Assembly (NCBI RefSeq): GCF_014596935.1
Contig: NZ_JACVXC010000002.1
Span: 503,559-567,558 of the forward strand
DNA from: Aestuariibaculum suncheonense
GTDB lineage: Bacteria > Bacteroidota > Bacteroidia > Flavobacteriales > Flavobacteriaceae
Length of the DNA stretch: 64,000 nucleotides
Reading direction: 5' to 3'
In this document: piece by piece, positions 25,936 to 35,549 of the stretch
Position numbering within the stretch: position 1 is the first letter of the stretch
Layout: the number at the start of each line of letters is the position of its first letter
Program-made: the position numbers and the translations under genes
The notes under the pieces: model-generated
Databases searched by the model: none
What the model saw: only the letters and a program-made list of their open reading frames with translations
What the model was told of the DNA's origin: nothing

Positions 25936-28860
25936 TTAATCTAATAAAGCTTCCCTTAATATCGTTACAGGATGTTTGGCTTCGCGCTGCGTGCCATCTT
26001 TTATTTGATGCCTACAACTGGTTCCGTTAGCCGAAATAATAGTATCCCTTGGAGCCTTTCTTACTGCCGGGAACAGCGTTTGCTCACCAACTTTCATGCT
26101 TACTTCATAGTGCTCCTTCTCGTAACCGAAACTACCTGCCATACCACAACAACCGCTTGGAATAATAGTTACTTTATAGTTTTTAGGTAGATTCAGCACA
26201 TCGAAACTTGGCAATTGATTTCCTAATGACTTTTGATGACAATGGCCGTGAAATTTAATGGTTTTAGCTTCTAAAGTAAACTGTTCCGGTTTTATATTCC
26301 CTAGTTTAATTTCCTGCTGAATAAATTCTTCTATTAAAAACACATGTTTTGAAATATATTCTGCCGACGTTTTATCCTCAGCCAGCTTTAAATATTCATC
26401 TTTAAAACTTAAAATTGCCGAAGGTTCAATACCTATAAGAGGTGTTTCAGCTGAAACTAAACCCTTAAAAATTGAAACGTTTTTATTTGCTACGGTTTTA
26501 GCTTGTTCTAACAAACCTTTTGATAAAAAGGTACGTCCGGATTCGGCGTGCTTAATAACTTTTATTTCATAATTAAGCCTCGTTAGAAGTTCGAATGCAT
26601 CAATACCTATAGGCGTGTCGAGATAATTCAAAAACTCATCGTTAAACAAATAAACCGTTTTTATAGGTTTACTGACATATGTTTTTTCATCAAGGACTTT
26701 AAAGGCTTTATCAAAACTTTTCCTAGATATTAAAGGGAACTGACGCTCTTTAGCAATACCAAACGTTTTCTTTAGCAACGTAGATGTAACCCCGTTTGAA
26801 AACATAAAATTTGTAAGTCCTGGAAATTTACTTCCAAATCGATTTAAAGTATTATTATAAGCAAACATCTTGGTTCGCCATGACACACCATTTGCTTTTT
26901 GATATTGATATTGAAATTCTGCTTTTAAGGTTGCTACGTCCACACTACTCGGGCATTCGCTGGCACAGGCCTTACAACTCAAACACAAATCGAAAACAGT
27001 TTTTAACTCTTCGTAGTCAAATTTATTTTCCTTTTCGGAATTCGTTAAAAACTCCCGCAACGCATTAGCTCGCGCTCTGGTGGTATCTTTTTCATGGCGT
27101 GTGGCTCGGTAACTAGGGCACATCACCCCACCAAACTCAGGTGGCTTTCTACAATCACCTGAACCATTACATTTTTCGGTTTCCCGAAGAATACCTAAAG
27201 ACGATGAAAAATCCATCATCGTATTTATTTTCGGTTCTTTGCGATCGGGTTGATATCGCAGACTTTCATCCATTGGTAACGCATCAACAATCTTTCCGGG
27301 ATTAAAAATGTTATCAGGATCGAAAGCTTCTTTTACACGTTTTAATATCTGGTAATTAATATCTCCGATCATTAACGGAATAAATTCGCCACGCACAATA
27401 CCATCTCCATGTTCTCCACTCATAGACCCGCCGTATTTCTTTACTAAATGTGCGACATCGGTCGTGATTTTTCGGAACAGTCCAACATCTTCCGCTGTTT
27501 TTAAATTGAGAATAGGACGCAAATGCAACTCCCCCGCACCGGCATGCGCATAATAAATGGCTTCCTGATTATAGCTTTTCATTAAAGCAGTAAACTCGGA
27601 AATGTAGTTAGCTAAATCGGGTAAAGCTACGGCAGTATCTTCAATACAAGCTGCCGATTTTTTATCGCCAACAATATTCCCCAGCAATCCCAAACCAGCA
27701 CAGCGTAAAGTATTCGCTTTATTAATATCTTCACCAACCAATTTTGGATACGCATAACTTAAGCCTGAAGCCTCAATAGTAGCTTCTAACTTGTCGGCTA
27801 AAACATCAACTTCTGCTTTTGTATTCGCTCGAACTTCACACATTAAAATAGCCTTCGGATCACCTTCAATAAATCGACGGTTTTCCTGCTGGGTTCGGTT
27901 GTTCTTTGTACAATCTAAAATGATTTTATCCATCATTTCGCAGGTATACAAGTTATGAGCCATAGTTAACTCAACCGCATTTAAACAGCTTTCAATACTA
28001 TCAAAATGAGCTGCAATCATAATGCTTTCCTGTGGTGGCAAGTCGTCTAACTGCAATGTAATCTGGGTTGAAAACGCAAGTGTTCCTTCGCTACCTGCCA
28101 GCAACTGGCACATATTGAAGTTAGCTTCAGAATCACTAAAAATATTCGATTTGATTAACTCATCTATCGCATAACCCGTATTTCGTCGGTGAATCTCTGG
28201 TTTGGGAAATTTATCTTTAATTTCCACCTGTACACCTTTAGAATTCAAAGCACCAAAAATACTACGGTAAATATGGCCTTCTAAGCTATGTTCTTTTGCT
28301 TTTTTATGAAAATCTTCAGGAGTTACTTCATAAAAAACAGCCTCACTTCCATCGCTTAAAACAGCTTGTACTTCAATAACTTTATCGCGGGTAACACCAT
28401 ATTGAATAGAGGTTGTCCCTGAAGAGTTATTCCCAACCATACCACCAATCATGGCGCGATTGGAAGTCGATGTTACCGGACTAAAAAACAATCCGAAAGG
28501 TTTTAAATAATTATTCAGTTCATCGCGAATCACACCAGGTTGAACAGTAACTGTTTTAGTTTTTTCATTGAAATCTAAAATCTTTGTAAAATACCGGGAT
28601 ACATCTACAACAATGCCTTTTCCAACACATTGACCGGCCAGTGAAGTTCCGGCTGTTCTGGGAATTAAAGACGTGTTATGAACCTTAGCAAATTCTATAA
28701 GCAACTTGATATCCTCCTTATTTTTCGGATAAGCAACGGCCTCAGGTAACATGCGGTATACAGAAGCATCGGTAGCATAAATAGCTTTTATTAAATCATC
28801 AGCATATAATTCGCCAGATAAGGTTTTGCTTAGTGTCTGTAAATGTGCATTTAAGGTCAT
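25936..28860 (-). CDS. Three-part FAD/Fe-S dehydrogenase (D-2-hydroxyacid/D-lactate type)
   Basis: This 974-residue protein fuses three parts. First is an FAD-binding type 4 domain (about 20-240; PRTAGTSLAGQCVGKG and GNNSSGTTSIQYG). Next is the FAD-linked oxidase C-terminal domain (about 270-530; YYAHAGAGELHLRP and GSMSGEHGDG). Then come an Fe-S part with CLSCKACASECP near residue 637 and a CCG-type domain with a C-terminal GCCGM and GTSCRHQ. A further Cys group occurs in EKCNGSGDCRKPP. It likely oxidises a D-2-hydroxyacid such as D-lactate, glycolate or 2-hydroxyglutarate and passes electrons on to quinone or cytochrome. No signal peptide is seen. It is divergent from the outer-membrane protein gene. 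Confidence 0.9.
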   Translation of the reverse strand: MTLNAHLQTLSKTLSGELYADDLIKAIYATDASVYRMLPEAVAYPKNKEDIKLLIEFAKVHNTSLIPRTAGTSLAGQCVGKGIVVDVSRYFTKILDFNEKTKTVTVQPGVIRDELNNYLKPFGLFFSPVTSTSNRAMIGGMVGNNSSGTTSIQYGVTRDKVIEVQAVLSDGSEAVFYEVTPEDFHKKAKEHSLEGHIYRSIFGALNSKGVQVEIKDKFPKPEIHRRNTGYAIDELIKSNIFSDSEANFNMCQLLAGSEGTLAFSTQITLQLDDLPPQESIMIAAHFDSIESCLNAVELTMAHNLYTCEMMDKIILDCTKNNRTQQENRRFIEGDPKAILMCEVRANTKAEVDVLADKLEATIEASGLSYAYPKLVGEDINKANTLRCAGLGLLGNIVGDKKSAACIEDTAVALPDLANYISEFTALMKSYNQEAIYYAHAGAGELHLRPILNLKTAEDVGLFRKITTDVAHLVKKYGGSMSGEHGDGIVRGEFIPLMIGDINYQILKRVKEAFDPDNIFNPGKIVDALPMDESLRYQPDRKEPKINTMMDFSSSLGILRETEKCNGSGDCRKPPEFGGVMCPSYRATRHEKDTTRARANALREFLTNSEKENKFDYEELKTVFDLCLSCKACASECPSSVDVATLKAEFQYQYQKANGVSWRTKMFAYNNTLNRFGSKFPGLTNFMFSNGVTSTLLKKTFGIAKERQFPLISRKSFDKAFKVLDEKTYVSKPIKTVYLFNDEFLNYLDTPIGIDAFELLTRLNYEIKVIKHAESGRTFLSKGLLEQAKTVANKNVSIFKGLVSAETPLIGIEPSAILSFKDEYLKLAEDKTSAEYISKHVFLIEEFIQQEIKLGNIKPEQFTLEAKTIKFHGHCHQKSLGNQLPSFDVLNLPKNYKVTIIPSGCCGMAGSFGYEKEHYEVSMKVGEQTLFPAVRKAPRDTIISANGTSCRHQIKDGTQREAKHPVTILREALLD

Positions 28861-29011
28861 TTGCTAAGTTACGTTTTCAACAATTTCTAAAAAAGATAAA
28901 TATAATTACAAATTTCATCATATTTTTACAATTAGTTGTGGAGTACGAAAATTATAATCTTTTTATTCAAAAACTTCGTATATTCATGTAATAAACAAAA
29001 CTTAAAACTTT

Positions 29012-29497
29012 ATGAAAAAATTATTTTTATTAGCATTTGCAGTATTAGGATTTGTATTTGTCTCAAATGCACAGGACATTTCAAAACACGCCTTAGGTTT
29101 AAGACTTGGTGACAGTGATGGCTTTGGAGCCGAAATCTCTTACCAACATGCTCTTGGTACTGCTAACCGTTTAGAAGCAGACTTAGGATGGAGAAGCGGA
29201 AACAACTGGGATGGTTTTAAACTTACCGGTTTATACCAATGGGTATTTCCTTTAGAAAACCGTTTTAACTGGTATGTTGGTGCTGGTGGAGGTTTAGGAT
29301 CTTACAGTTGGGACAATCATCCTGAATTTAACGATGATAGTGAAACCTTTATTTTTATTGCAGGTGACTTAGGTATTGAATACAATTTTGATATCCCATT
29401 AATGTTATCGTTAGATTTCAGACCTGAATTAGGTTTTGGAGATTTTAGTGATGACTTAGATTTTGATATCGCCTTAGGTATTAGATACCAATTCTAA
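29012..29497 (+). CDS. Small outer-membrane beta-barrel-like secreted protein
   Basis: A signal peptide (1-20, ending SNAQ) is followed by about 140 residues of alternating hydrophobic/polar strands (AEISYQHAL, NRLEADLGW, FKLTGLYQWVF, FNWYVGAGGGLGSY, FIAGDLGIEYN, LMLSLDFRPELGFG), ending in a terminal Phe after IRYQF. A C-terminal aromatic residue is the signal for BAM insertion. This suits a small eight-strand barrel of the outer membrane. The role is not known. A strong terminator follows at once, so it is monocistronic. Confidence 0.82.
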   Translation: MKKLFLLAFAVLGFVFVSNAQDISKHALGLRLGDSDGFGAEISYQHALGTANRLEADLGWRSGNNWDGFKLTGLYQWVFPLENRFNWYVGAGGGLGSYSWDNHPEFNDDSETFIFIAGDLGIEYNFDIPLMLSLDFRPELGFGDFSDDLDFDIALGIRYQF

Positions 29498-29520
29498 TCG
29501 AAAGAATATATATAAAAAAA

Positions 29521-29548
29521 AAGCGTCAATTATGGCGCTTTTTTTTAT
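29521..29548 (+). terminator. Rho-independent terminator after the outer-membrane protein gene
   Basis: AAGCGTCA (29521-29528) pairs with TGGCGCTT (29533-29540) with one G-T pair and a four-base loop, flanked by an A-run and a T-run of eight. Confidence 0.9.
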
Positions 29549-29591
29549 ATAAATATATTTGGTGGATACCGTTATAACTTCATCCTAAAAA

Positions 29592-30728
29592 CTACAATAC
29601 CAAACATTTTGCTAAGGTATCTTCATAAATCTTTTCGTATTGCGGTACAATAGTATGTACATCAAATTTTAAAGCTGTTTGTCGTGCATTTTCTTTAAAG
29701 GTTTTTAAACGATCGTCATCACCTAAAATGTAAAGTGCATTTTTAGTCATATCGGCAATATCGCCTACGTCACTTAAAAAACCTGAAACACCGTGAATGT
29801 TTACTTCCGGAATTCCTCCAGTATTACTTGAAATTACAGGAACACTAGAGGCCATTGCTTCTAAAGCTGCCAGACCAAAACTTTCTGATTGTGAAGGCAA
29901 TAAAAACAGATCACTAAAACATAAAATTTTATCAATCTCATTACTTTTTCCTAAAAAAGCGACCTTATTATAAATGCCTAATTCCATGCATCGCGCTTCT
30001 ATTCTTTCACGCTCAGGCCCTTCTCCAACCAACATTAACTTGGCCGGCATTTCCTTTTGAATATTATAAAAGACTTCAATAACATCTTCAACACGTTTTA
30101 CCGGACGTAAATTACTTATATGAGTGATGATTCGTTCGTTTTCCTTTGCCATTAAAGAACGCTGACAATCAGTAAACTTACAATCATGTTTATCCAAATC
30201 GATAAAGTTAGATACCACATTAATTTCGTTCTTAATATCAAATAAGCGTAAGGTATCATCCTTTAAACTTTGTGATACAGCAGTTACCGCATCAGACTTA
30301 TTGATGCTGAAGGTTACCGCTGGTCTGTAAAATGGATGACTTCCTACTAAGGTAATATCAGTACCATGTAACGTAGTAACAATAGGCACATAAATATTTT
30401 CCTCAATAAGCATTTTTTTCGCCATATACGCTGCATACGCATGCGGAATAGCGTAATGCACATGTAAAATTTCGATACCGTGTAATTTCACCATATCCAC
30501 CAGTTTACTCGATAAAGCTAACTCGTAAGGCTGATAGTGAAATAATGGATATTCTGGCACATTCACTTCGTGATAATGCACATTATTACTCACCAACTCC
30601 AACCTAACCGGCTGATTATAAGTGATAAAATGAATTTCATGACCACGTTTAGAAAGTTCTAAACCTAATTCTGTAGCTACTACACCGCTACCTCCAAACG
30701 TTGGGTAACAAACAATACCTATTTTCAT
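29592..30728 (-). CDS. bshA: N-acetyl-alpha-D-glucosaminyl L-malate synthase BshA
   Basis: The 378-residue GT4 enzyme begins MKIGIVCYPTFGGSGVVATEL, characteristic of BshA, and has LHGTDITLVGSHPFY, AVSQSLKDDT, VGEGPERE and the donor-binding SESFGLAALEAMA. It joins GlcNAc from UDP-GlcNAc to L-malate, the first step of bacillithiol synthesis. Bacillithiol is the main low-mass thiol of many Bacteroidota. It starts 21 bases after the stop of the GH3-serine hydrolase gene, so the two are likely cotranscribed. No bshB or bshC is in the window. Confidence 0.94.
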   Translation of the reverse strand: MKIGIVCYPTFGGSGVVATELGLELSKRGHEIHFITYNQPVRLELVSNNVHYHEVNVPEYPLFHYQPYELALSSKLVDMVKLHGIEILHVHYAIPHAYAAYMAKKMLIEENIYVPIVTTLHGTDITLVGSHPFYRPAVTFSINKSDAVTAVSQSLKDDTLRLFDIKNEINVVSNFIDLDKHDCKFTDCQRSLMAKENERIITHISNLRPVKRVEDVIEVFYNIQKEMPAKLMLVGEGPERERIEARCMELGIYNKVAFLGKSNEIDKILCFSDLFLLPSQSESFGLAALEAMASSVPVISSNTGGIPEVNIHGVSGFLSDVGDIADMTKNALYILGDDDRLKTFKENARQTALKFDVHTIVPQYEKIYEDTLAKCLVL

Positions 30729-30749
30729 CTTTTATTATAACTGCTTTCT

Positions 30750-33668
30750 TTAATCGATAATGGCTTGATATATTAAGCTTTGAATATCGGTTCTAATATT
30801 TTCTTTTAACAACAGATTATGATCTGCACTCGGGTAAGTTCTATTCGCCAAAAATACGTAAACTATTTCTTTTTCCGGGTCTGCCCAGGCATAAGTTCCG
30901 GTAAACCCTGAATGTCCAAAACTCGATAAAGACACACAACCGCAAGTTGGCCCTTCACCACTTAGTTGTGGTTTATCGAAACCAACACCTCGCCTGTTAT
31001 CTTTCGAACTGTAATAACTCGTATTAAATCGATCTACTGTTTCTGACATTAAAAATTGTTTTCCGCCATAATACCCCTTTTGCAAATACATTTGCATAAT
31101 CTTGGCTACATCGTTAGCATTACTAAAAATTCCGGCATGACCTCCAATACCATTTTGCATCGCCGCCCCCATATCGTGAACATAACCTTGTACTTCTCTG
31201 TATCGGTAATAATTATCGACCTCGGTCGGAACAATCTTTTTATTACTGATTTTATGATACGGATTATACAAGGTATTATTCGCGCCTAAAGGCTCATAAA
31301 AATGACTTTGTACTAACTGCTCCAAGGTTCTGTCGTAATAAGTCTCAATAAATTTCTTTAAAATGTAATAAGGAAAGTCACTATAACGATATTTTAACTT
31401 TGGAAGTAATTCTGACTCTCTAATAATCTTTTGAATGGTATCTGGATAATCAGATCGTAAATACATATTTTTAGCGACCTCAACATCAAATTCCTTACTA
31501 CGTTCCGTTCTGTAATAAGCATCACTTGGACGTTTAGTAACTGAGTCTAAAGTATTATAATAAAACGGCTCCCAAGGGCGCAGTCTCGCATAATGCGATA
31601 ACATTTGCTTTATGGTAATATGCTCTTTATTCGATCCTTTATATTTTGGCAGTAATTCTCCCAGTTCAGAATCTAATGAAATAATCCCCTCCTGCTCCAT
31701 TTCCATCACCAAGGGTAAGGTTGCTAATATCTTTGTTAGTGAAGCGACATCGTAAATATCGTCCCAAGCCACTTTTTCTTTTCCGCCGTAGGTGTGCTTT
31801 CCAAAATTCTTATTGTAAATTACCTTTCCTTTTCTGGCTACCAACAACTGAATACCAGGTGTCATTTTTCCGTTTATAGCTTTAAGCGCTATGGAATCTA
31901 TTTTATTTAATTTATCTGAATCCACACCTACACGTTCCGGAATCGTATACCCCAGACGCTTAATTGCATGCCTGTGAACACCATGACCAACAGGAAAGGT
32001 TTGTCCAATAGATACCGGCAACACACCAACCGCATCAATAGCTCCGAAAATGAGTTGTGCCGATTTTTGTTGTGCAATTTCACTGTTCTGATAACTCACA
32101 ATAATGCTTTCAATATTGGTAATGGACTTTAAACTCGACAACGCATAAGGCTTAACAAACGCATCTAAAATTACACTATGCGATTTCGATATGCTATCAA
32201 TCCAATTCAATTCATCTTCACTAAACTCATAACTTTTCCAGGGATTAGCATTCGAGCGGTGAAAGCCAATAATAACCGTATTATAATCCTGTAACTTAGC
32301 GGTTAATTCATCTAAAGTAGGCGCTTCAATATGATGTACTTTGGTGTACTTTTTTAGCTCATTAAAAAACGGCGTTCCGTCATCATCCCCTAAACCTACA
32401 TAAGCAATGGTTTTAGTTTCTAATTGCTGAATTGGCAGTAAGTCTCTTTCGTTTTGAATGATCGTTATGGCATTTTCCAAAAGCTCTTCGTAAAGCATAT
32501 CATCTTTAAGCCGGTTTAAGTCTTCAACCAAATGGTTAATCGCGATAGGTTTGTATTTGTTCAATCCTACTTTATATTTCGCCATCAACACTTTTTTTAC
32601 CGAATACGCCAAGCGCTCTTCTGAAATCTCTCCTGCATAATACGCCTCAGTAAGTTTAGAAACCCCAATACCGACATCTTCCGACATTAACATGACATCG
32701 TTACCCGCTTTAAAAGCAGCCAAATCGATATCACCTGTTTCACTGAAATTAGCAGCACCTTTCATAGTCAAGGCATCGGTAAACGTTAAGCCTTGAAACT
32801 GTAACCTTTCTTTTAAAATATCTGTAACAATATGTTTTGATAATGACGACGGATAGCCTTCGCGAGGTTCTAAACTAGGCACATTTAAATGCGCCACCAT
32901 AACACTGGACAATCCTTCTTTTATTAGTTTTTTATACGGATACAATTCGATGGAATCGATACGTTTTTCATCAAAACTAACCGTTGGAAGTGTTTTATGA
33001 GAATCCTGATCGGTATCGCCATGTCCAGGAAAATGCTTGGCATTAGCCAAAACACCTGCGCTTTGCATCCCTTTCATAAAGGCTAAAGCTTTTTCAGTAA
33101 CATTATCGCGATCTTCTCCAAACGAACGATTTCCGATAATAGGATTTTTAGGATTTGTATTAATGTCGACCACCGGAGCAAAATTAAAATGCACACCTAA
33201 ACGCTTACAATGTTCGCCGACTTGTCTTCCGGTTTGCTCAACCAGTTTGTTGTCCTTTATCGCTCCAAGCGTCATGTTCCAAGGAAAGGCATACGTCGAA
33301 TCTAATCGCATACTCAAACCCCATTCGGCATCCATGCCAACCAATAATGGAACTTTAGACAAGGCTTGCAATTCGTTATCTAATTTGGCTTGACGTACAG
33401 GCCCACCTAAAGAATAGATAATCCCCCCAATCTGATAGTCTTTAATCAAATCAACGATTTTATTTTTAGTTGCCTGATCCTGGTTAGACATGACCTGAAC
33501 CATATACAACTGTCCTATTTTTTCTTTTAAAGACAAGGTATTATAAACACTGTCAACCCATTTTTGCTGTGCTACAGCATCACTTGTTATTAGCGGATTT
33601 ACAGTACTTTGAGCAAAAACAGCTGTGGTAATAAGGAGGGTATTAATTATAAAAAAGATTTGACGCAT
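30750..33668 (-). CDS. Secreted GH3 beta-N-acetylhexosaminidase fused to a serine beta-lactamase-like domain
   Basis: The 972-residue protein has a signal peptide (1-19) and three parts. The GH3 domain (about 35-385) has the NagZ-like His loop KHFPGHGDTD at 211-220 and the nucleophile Asp298 in TFTDALTMKG. A GH3 second domain follows (about 395-560). The third part (about 585-960) is the beta-lactamase/AmpH-type serine hydrolase with S-L-T-K at 643-646, a Y-S-D second motif and H-S-G in the third. The first part would remove GlcNAc from muropeptides; the second would act on D-Ala peptides or esters. The fusion suggests stepwise peptidoglycan processing in the periplasm. It is the gene just before bshA. 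Confidence 0.93.
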   Translation of the reverse strand: MRQIFFIINTLLITTAVFAQSTVNPLITSDAVAQQKWVDSVYNTLSLKEKIGQLYMVQVMSNQDQATKNKIVDLIKDYQIGGIIYSLGGPVRQAKLDNELQALSKVPLLVGMDAEWGLSMRLDSTYAFPWNMTLGAIKDNKLVEQTGRQVGEHCKRLGVHFNFAPVVDINTNPKNPIIGNRSFGEDRDNVTEKALAFMKGMQSAGVLANAKHFPGHGDTDQDSHKTLPTVSFDEKRIDSIELYPYKKLIKEGLSSVMVAHLNVPSLEPREGYPSSLSKHIVTDILKERLQFQGLTFTDALTMKGAANFSETGDIDLAAFKAGNDVMLMSEDVGIGVSKLTEAYYAGEISEERLAYSVKKVLMAKYKVGLNKYKPIAINHLVEDLNRLKDDMLYEELLENAITIIQNERDLLPIQQLETKTIAYVGLGDDDGTPFFNELKKYTKVHHIEAPTLDELTAKLQDYNTVIIGFHRSNANPWKSYEFSEDELNWIDSISKSHSVILDAFVKPYALSSLKSITNIESIIVSYQNSEIAQQKSAQLIFGAIDAVGVLPVSIGQTFPVGHGVHRHAIKRLGYTIPERVGVDSDKLNKIDSIALKAINGKMTPGIQLLVARKGKVIYNKNFGKHTYGGKEKVAWDDIYDVASLTKILATLPLVMEMEQEGIISLDSELGELLPKYKGSNKEHITIKQMLSHYARLRPWEPFYYNTLDSVTKRPSDAYYRTERSKEFDVEVAKNMYLRSDYPDTIQKIIRESELLPKLKYRYSDFPYYILKKFIETYYDRTLEQLVQSHFYEPLGANNTLYNPYHKISNKKIVPTEVDNYYRYREVQGYVHDMGAAMQNGIGGHAGIFSNANDVAKIMQMYLQKGYYGGKQFLMSETVDRFNTSYYSSKDNRRGVGFDKPQLSGEGPTCGCVSLSSFGHSGFTGTYAWADPEKEIVYVFLANRTYPSADHNLLLKENIRTDIQSLIYQAIID

Positions 33669-33815
33669 AAAGAGGATTAATTTAGACCGTTATTAATTGT
33701 ATAGGTAAACCATAATAACCATGCCAAAATAACACTTTTAGCAGTAAAATCGAAGGATTTTAATATAGATTTATATTAATTTCCATGGTATAATTAATTA
33801 AAAGATTATATACGA

Positions 33816-34301
33816 TTATTTTAAAAAGCGACTATGCCAGCTTTCGCTTGCAGGCACTTCCCAGTTTTCATTAAAATCGGCAATATTAGCCACTAAATTA
33901 TTGAAAACAATAGTATTTTTAGACACGGCTTTATCCTTGGCCATTTGTTTAAAATCGGTAAGCGTCTTGTAAGCTATAAAATCGCCTTGCTTATACGACA
34001 CATTCATTTTATCCATTAAATCGACTTTATAGTCTTCCTCTAATTGTTGAATAAAACGCACCGAAGCATCTATAGAACATCCTGTCGCCTTATTTAAATT
34101 CTGATTTAAACCTATAACAATGAATCGTTTGTATTTAATAAGATACCCTGCATTTAAATCGCTTCCGTGCGCCGTCCAATTCTCGATGAATACGTTTAAT
34201 TTTTCTTCTATTTCTGTAATCTCCTGATCGGTAAACGAACGATTTGCCTGATATATCCAAACTCGAGACTCCTCTGGTAATGTATTAAAATCTACTAGCA
34301 T
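33816..34301 (-). CDS. Conserved protein often labelled 'ABC transporter ATPase', no Walker motifs
   Basis: The 161-residue cytosolic protein belongs to a Bacteroidota family that databases tend to call ABC transporter ATPase. Nothing in the sequence supports that: there is no P-loop, signature or Walker B. Visible blocks are WIYQANRSFTD, FIENWTAHGSDL, RFIVIGLNQNL and ATGCSIDASVRFIQQLE. It is the last gene of the minus-strand redox/envelope run, 39 bases after the CCG-domain gene, which hints at a role near that redox module. The function is unknown. Confidence 0.82.
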   Translation of the reverse strand: MLVDFNTLPEESRVWIYQANRSFTDQEITEIEEKLNVFIENWTAHGSDLNAGYLIKYKRFIVIGLNQNLNKATGCSIDASVRFIQQLEEDYKVDLMDKMNVSYKQGDFIAYKTLTDFKQMAKDKAVSKNTIVFNNLVANIADFNENWEVPASESWHSRFLK

Positions 34302-34340
34302 TTTTTTGTTTTTTAATTTGAAATACGATGCGTTACTGCA

Positions 34341-35135
34341 TTATAAATTTTGTGCATTGGCAATCAATTCCGCCACATCTAATACCGAAATATCGGCATC
34401 TTTTTCTTTAACTTTCACTCCATCGGTCATCATGGTATTGCAATATGGGCAACCAGTAGCAATAATATCTGGATTAGTTTCCAAGGCATCTTCGGTTCTT
34501 AACACATTAATATCTTTATCTCCTTTTTCCGGTTCCTTGAACATTTGCGCTCCACCGGCACCGCAACACAGCGCTGTTTTTTTATGACGCTTCATCTCCA
34601 CCAATTCTACACCCAAAGTTTGCAACAAAGCCCTTGGTGCTTCGTAAACATCGTTAGCGCGGCCTAAATAACATGGATCGTGAAAGGTAATACGTTTGCC
34701 TTTAAACGTGTTTTCACGTTCTAATTTTAAACGTCCAGATTGAATCAATTCATCTATAAATTGTGTATGGTGTTGCACTTGATAGTGTCCTCCAAGCTGC
34801 GGATACTCATTTTTTAAAGTATTATAAGAATGAGGACAAGCGGTTACGATGCGTTTAATGTCGTAGGCATTTAAAATTTCTATATTGGTTACCGCCTGCA
34901 TTTGAAATAAAAATTCATTTCCCGCACGCTTAGCCACATCGCCAGTACAGCTTTCTTCGGTTCCTAAAACAGCGAAATCGACATTGGCTTTATTTAGAAT
35001 TTTAACGAAAGCTCTGGTTATTTTTTTTGCTCTATCGTCATAACTTCCAGCTGAACCTACCCAAAACAAAATTTCGGGCTGTCTGCCTTCGGCCATACAT
35101 TCTGCCATACTTGGCACCTTAAGTACTTCGCTCAT
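34341..35135 (-). CDS. CCG-domain Fe-S protein, HdrB/HdrD C-terminal-like
   Basis: The 264-residue protein has a full CCG cysteine motif (HDPCYLGR, ALCCGAGG, GCPYC) with the usual spacings, and an incomplete N-terminal counterpart (ESCTGDVAKR, TACPHSYNTL). In heterodisulfide reductases and glycerol-3-phosphate dehydrogenase subunit GlpC this domain binds the catalytic Fe-S centre. It is soluble. Its likely partner is the membrane protein at 35550-36857, giving the two halves of an HdrDE-like complex. Between them lies the gene of a small secreted CxxC protein. Substrate unknown. Confidence 0.87.
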   Translation of the reverse strand: MSEVLKVPSMAECMAEGRQPEILFWVGSAGSYDDRAKKITRAFVKILNKANVDFAVLGTEESCTGDVAKRAGNEFLFQMQAVTNIEILNAYDIKRIVTACPHSYNTLKNEYPQLGGHYQVQHHTQFIDELIQSGRLKLERENTFKGKRITFHDPCYLGRANDVYEAPRALLQTLGVELVEMKRHKKTALCCGAGGAQMFKEPEKGDKDINVLRTEDALETNPDIIATGCPYCNTMMTDGVKVKEKDADISVLDVAELIANAQNL

Positions 35136-35167
35136 TAGATATTCTTTTTAAATAAAGACCAACGTCT

Positions 35168-35542
35168 TTATTTTGGTTGTTCGTTTATGGTTAAAACGGA
35201 ATCCTGCATGATATTATCTTCCCGCAATCTTGCAAAATCCTTTTTCGCTATTCTAATATAAAGGGCGTGACGAAAAACGCCACTTGGCATTCTGAATTTA
35301 TTATCGTTTCTTACAAAGTAAGTGCGTCTTAGCGCCTCATTTCCTATTTGTTCCTTCTGAAATTCTGAACAATAATCACAAAACACCTTTTTCACTCGTA
35401 TATCCTGAGCCCAATAATTCTCATATTCGACTTCTGTATACACTTTAATTTGTAATGAATCTTTTTTGTATCCAACCTGTGCCGAAACGTTTTTAAATAA
35501 AAACATTAAAATTAACGTTACTATGGCGGTTGAGCACTTCAT
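35168..35542 (-). CDS. Small secreted protein with a CDYC motif
   Basis: The 124-residue product has a signal peptide (1-21, ending VSAQ) and a mature part with C-D-Y-C at 55-58, in the setting KKVFCDYCSEFQ. I recognise no family. The gap is seven bases to the membrane Fe-S gene before it and 32 to the CCG gene after it. The CxxC could be a redox or metal site, and its place in this operon fits, but nothing confirms it. Low similarity to a thioredoxin fold: the usual strand-helix order around CxxC is not evident. Confidence 0.75.
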   Translation of the reverse strand: MKCSTAIVTLILMFLFKNVSAQVGYKKDSLQIKVYTEVEYENYWAQDIRVKKVFCDYCSEFQKEQIGNEALRRTYFVRNDNKFRMPSGVFRHALYIRIAKKDFARLREDNIMQDSVLTINEQPK

Positions 35543-35549
35543 AATTCAT

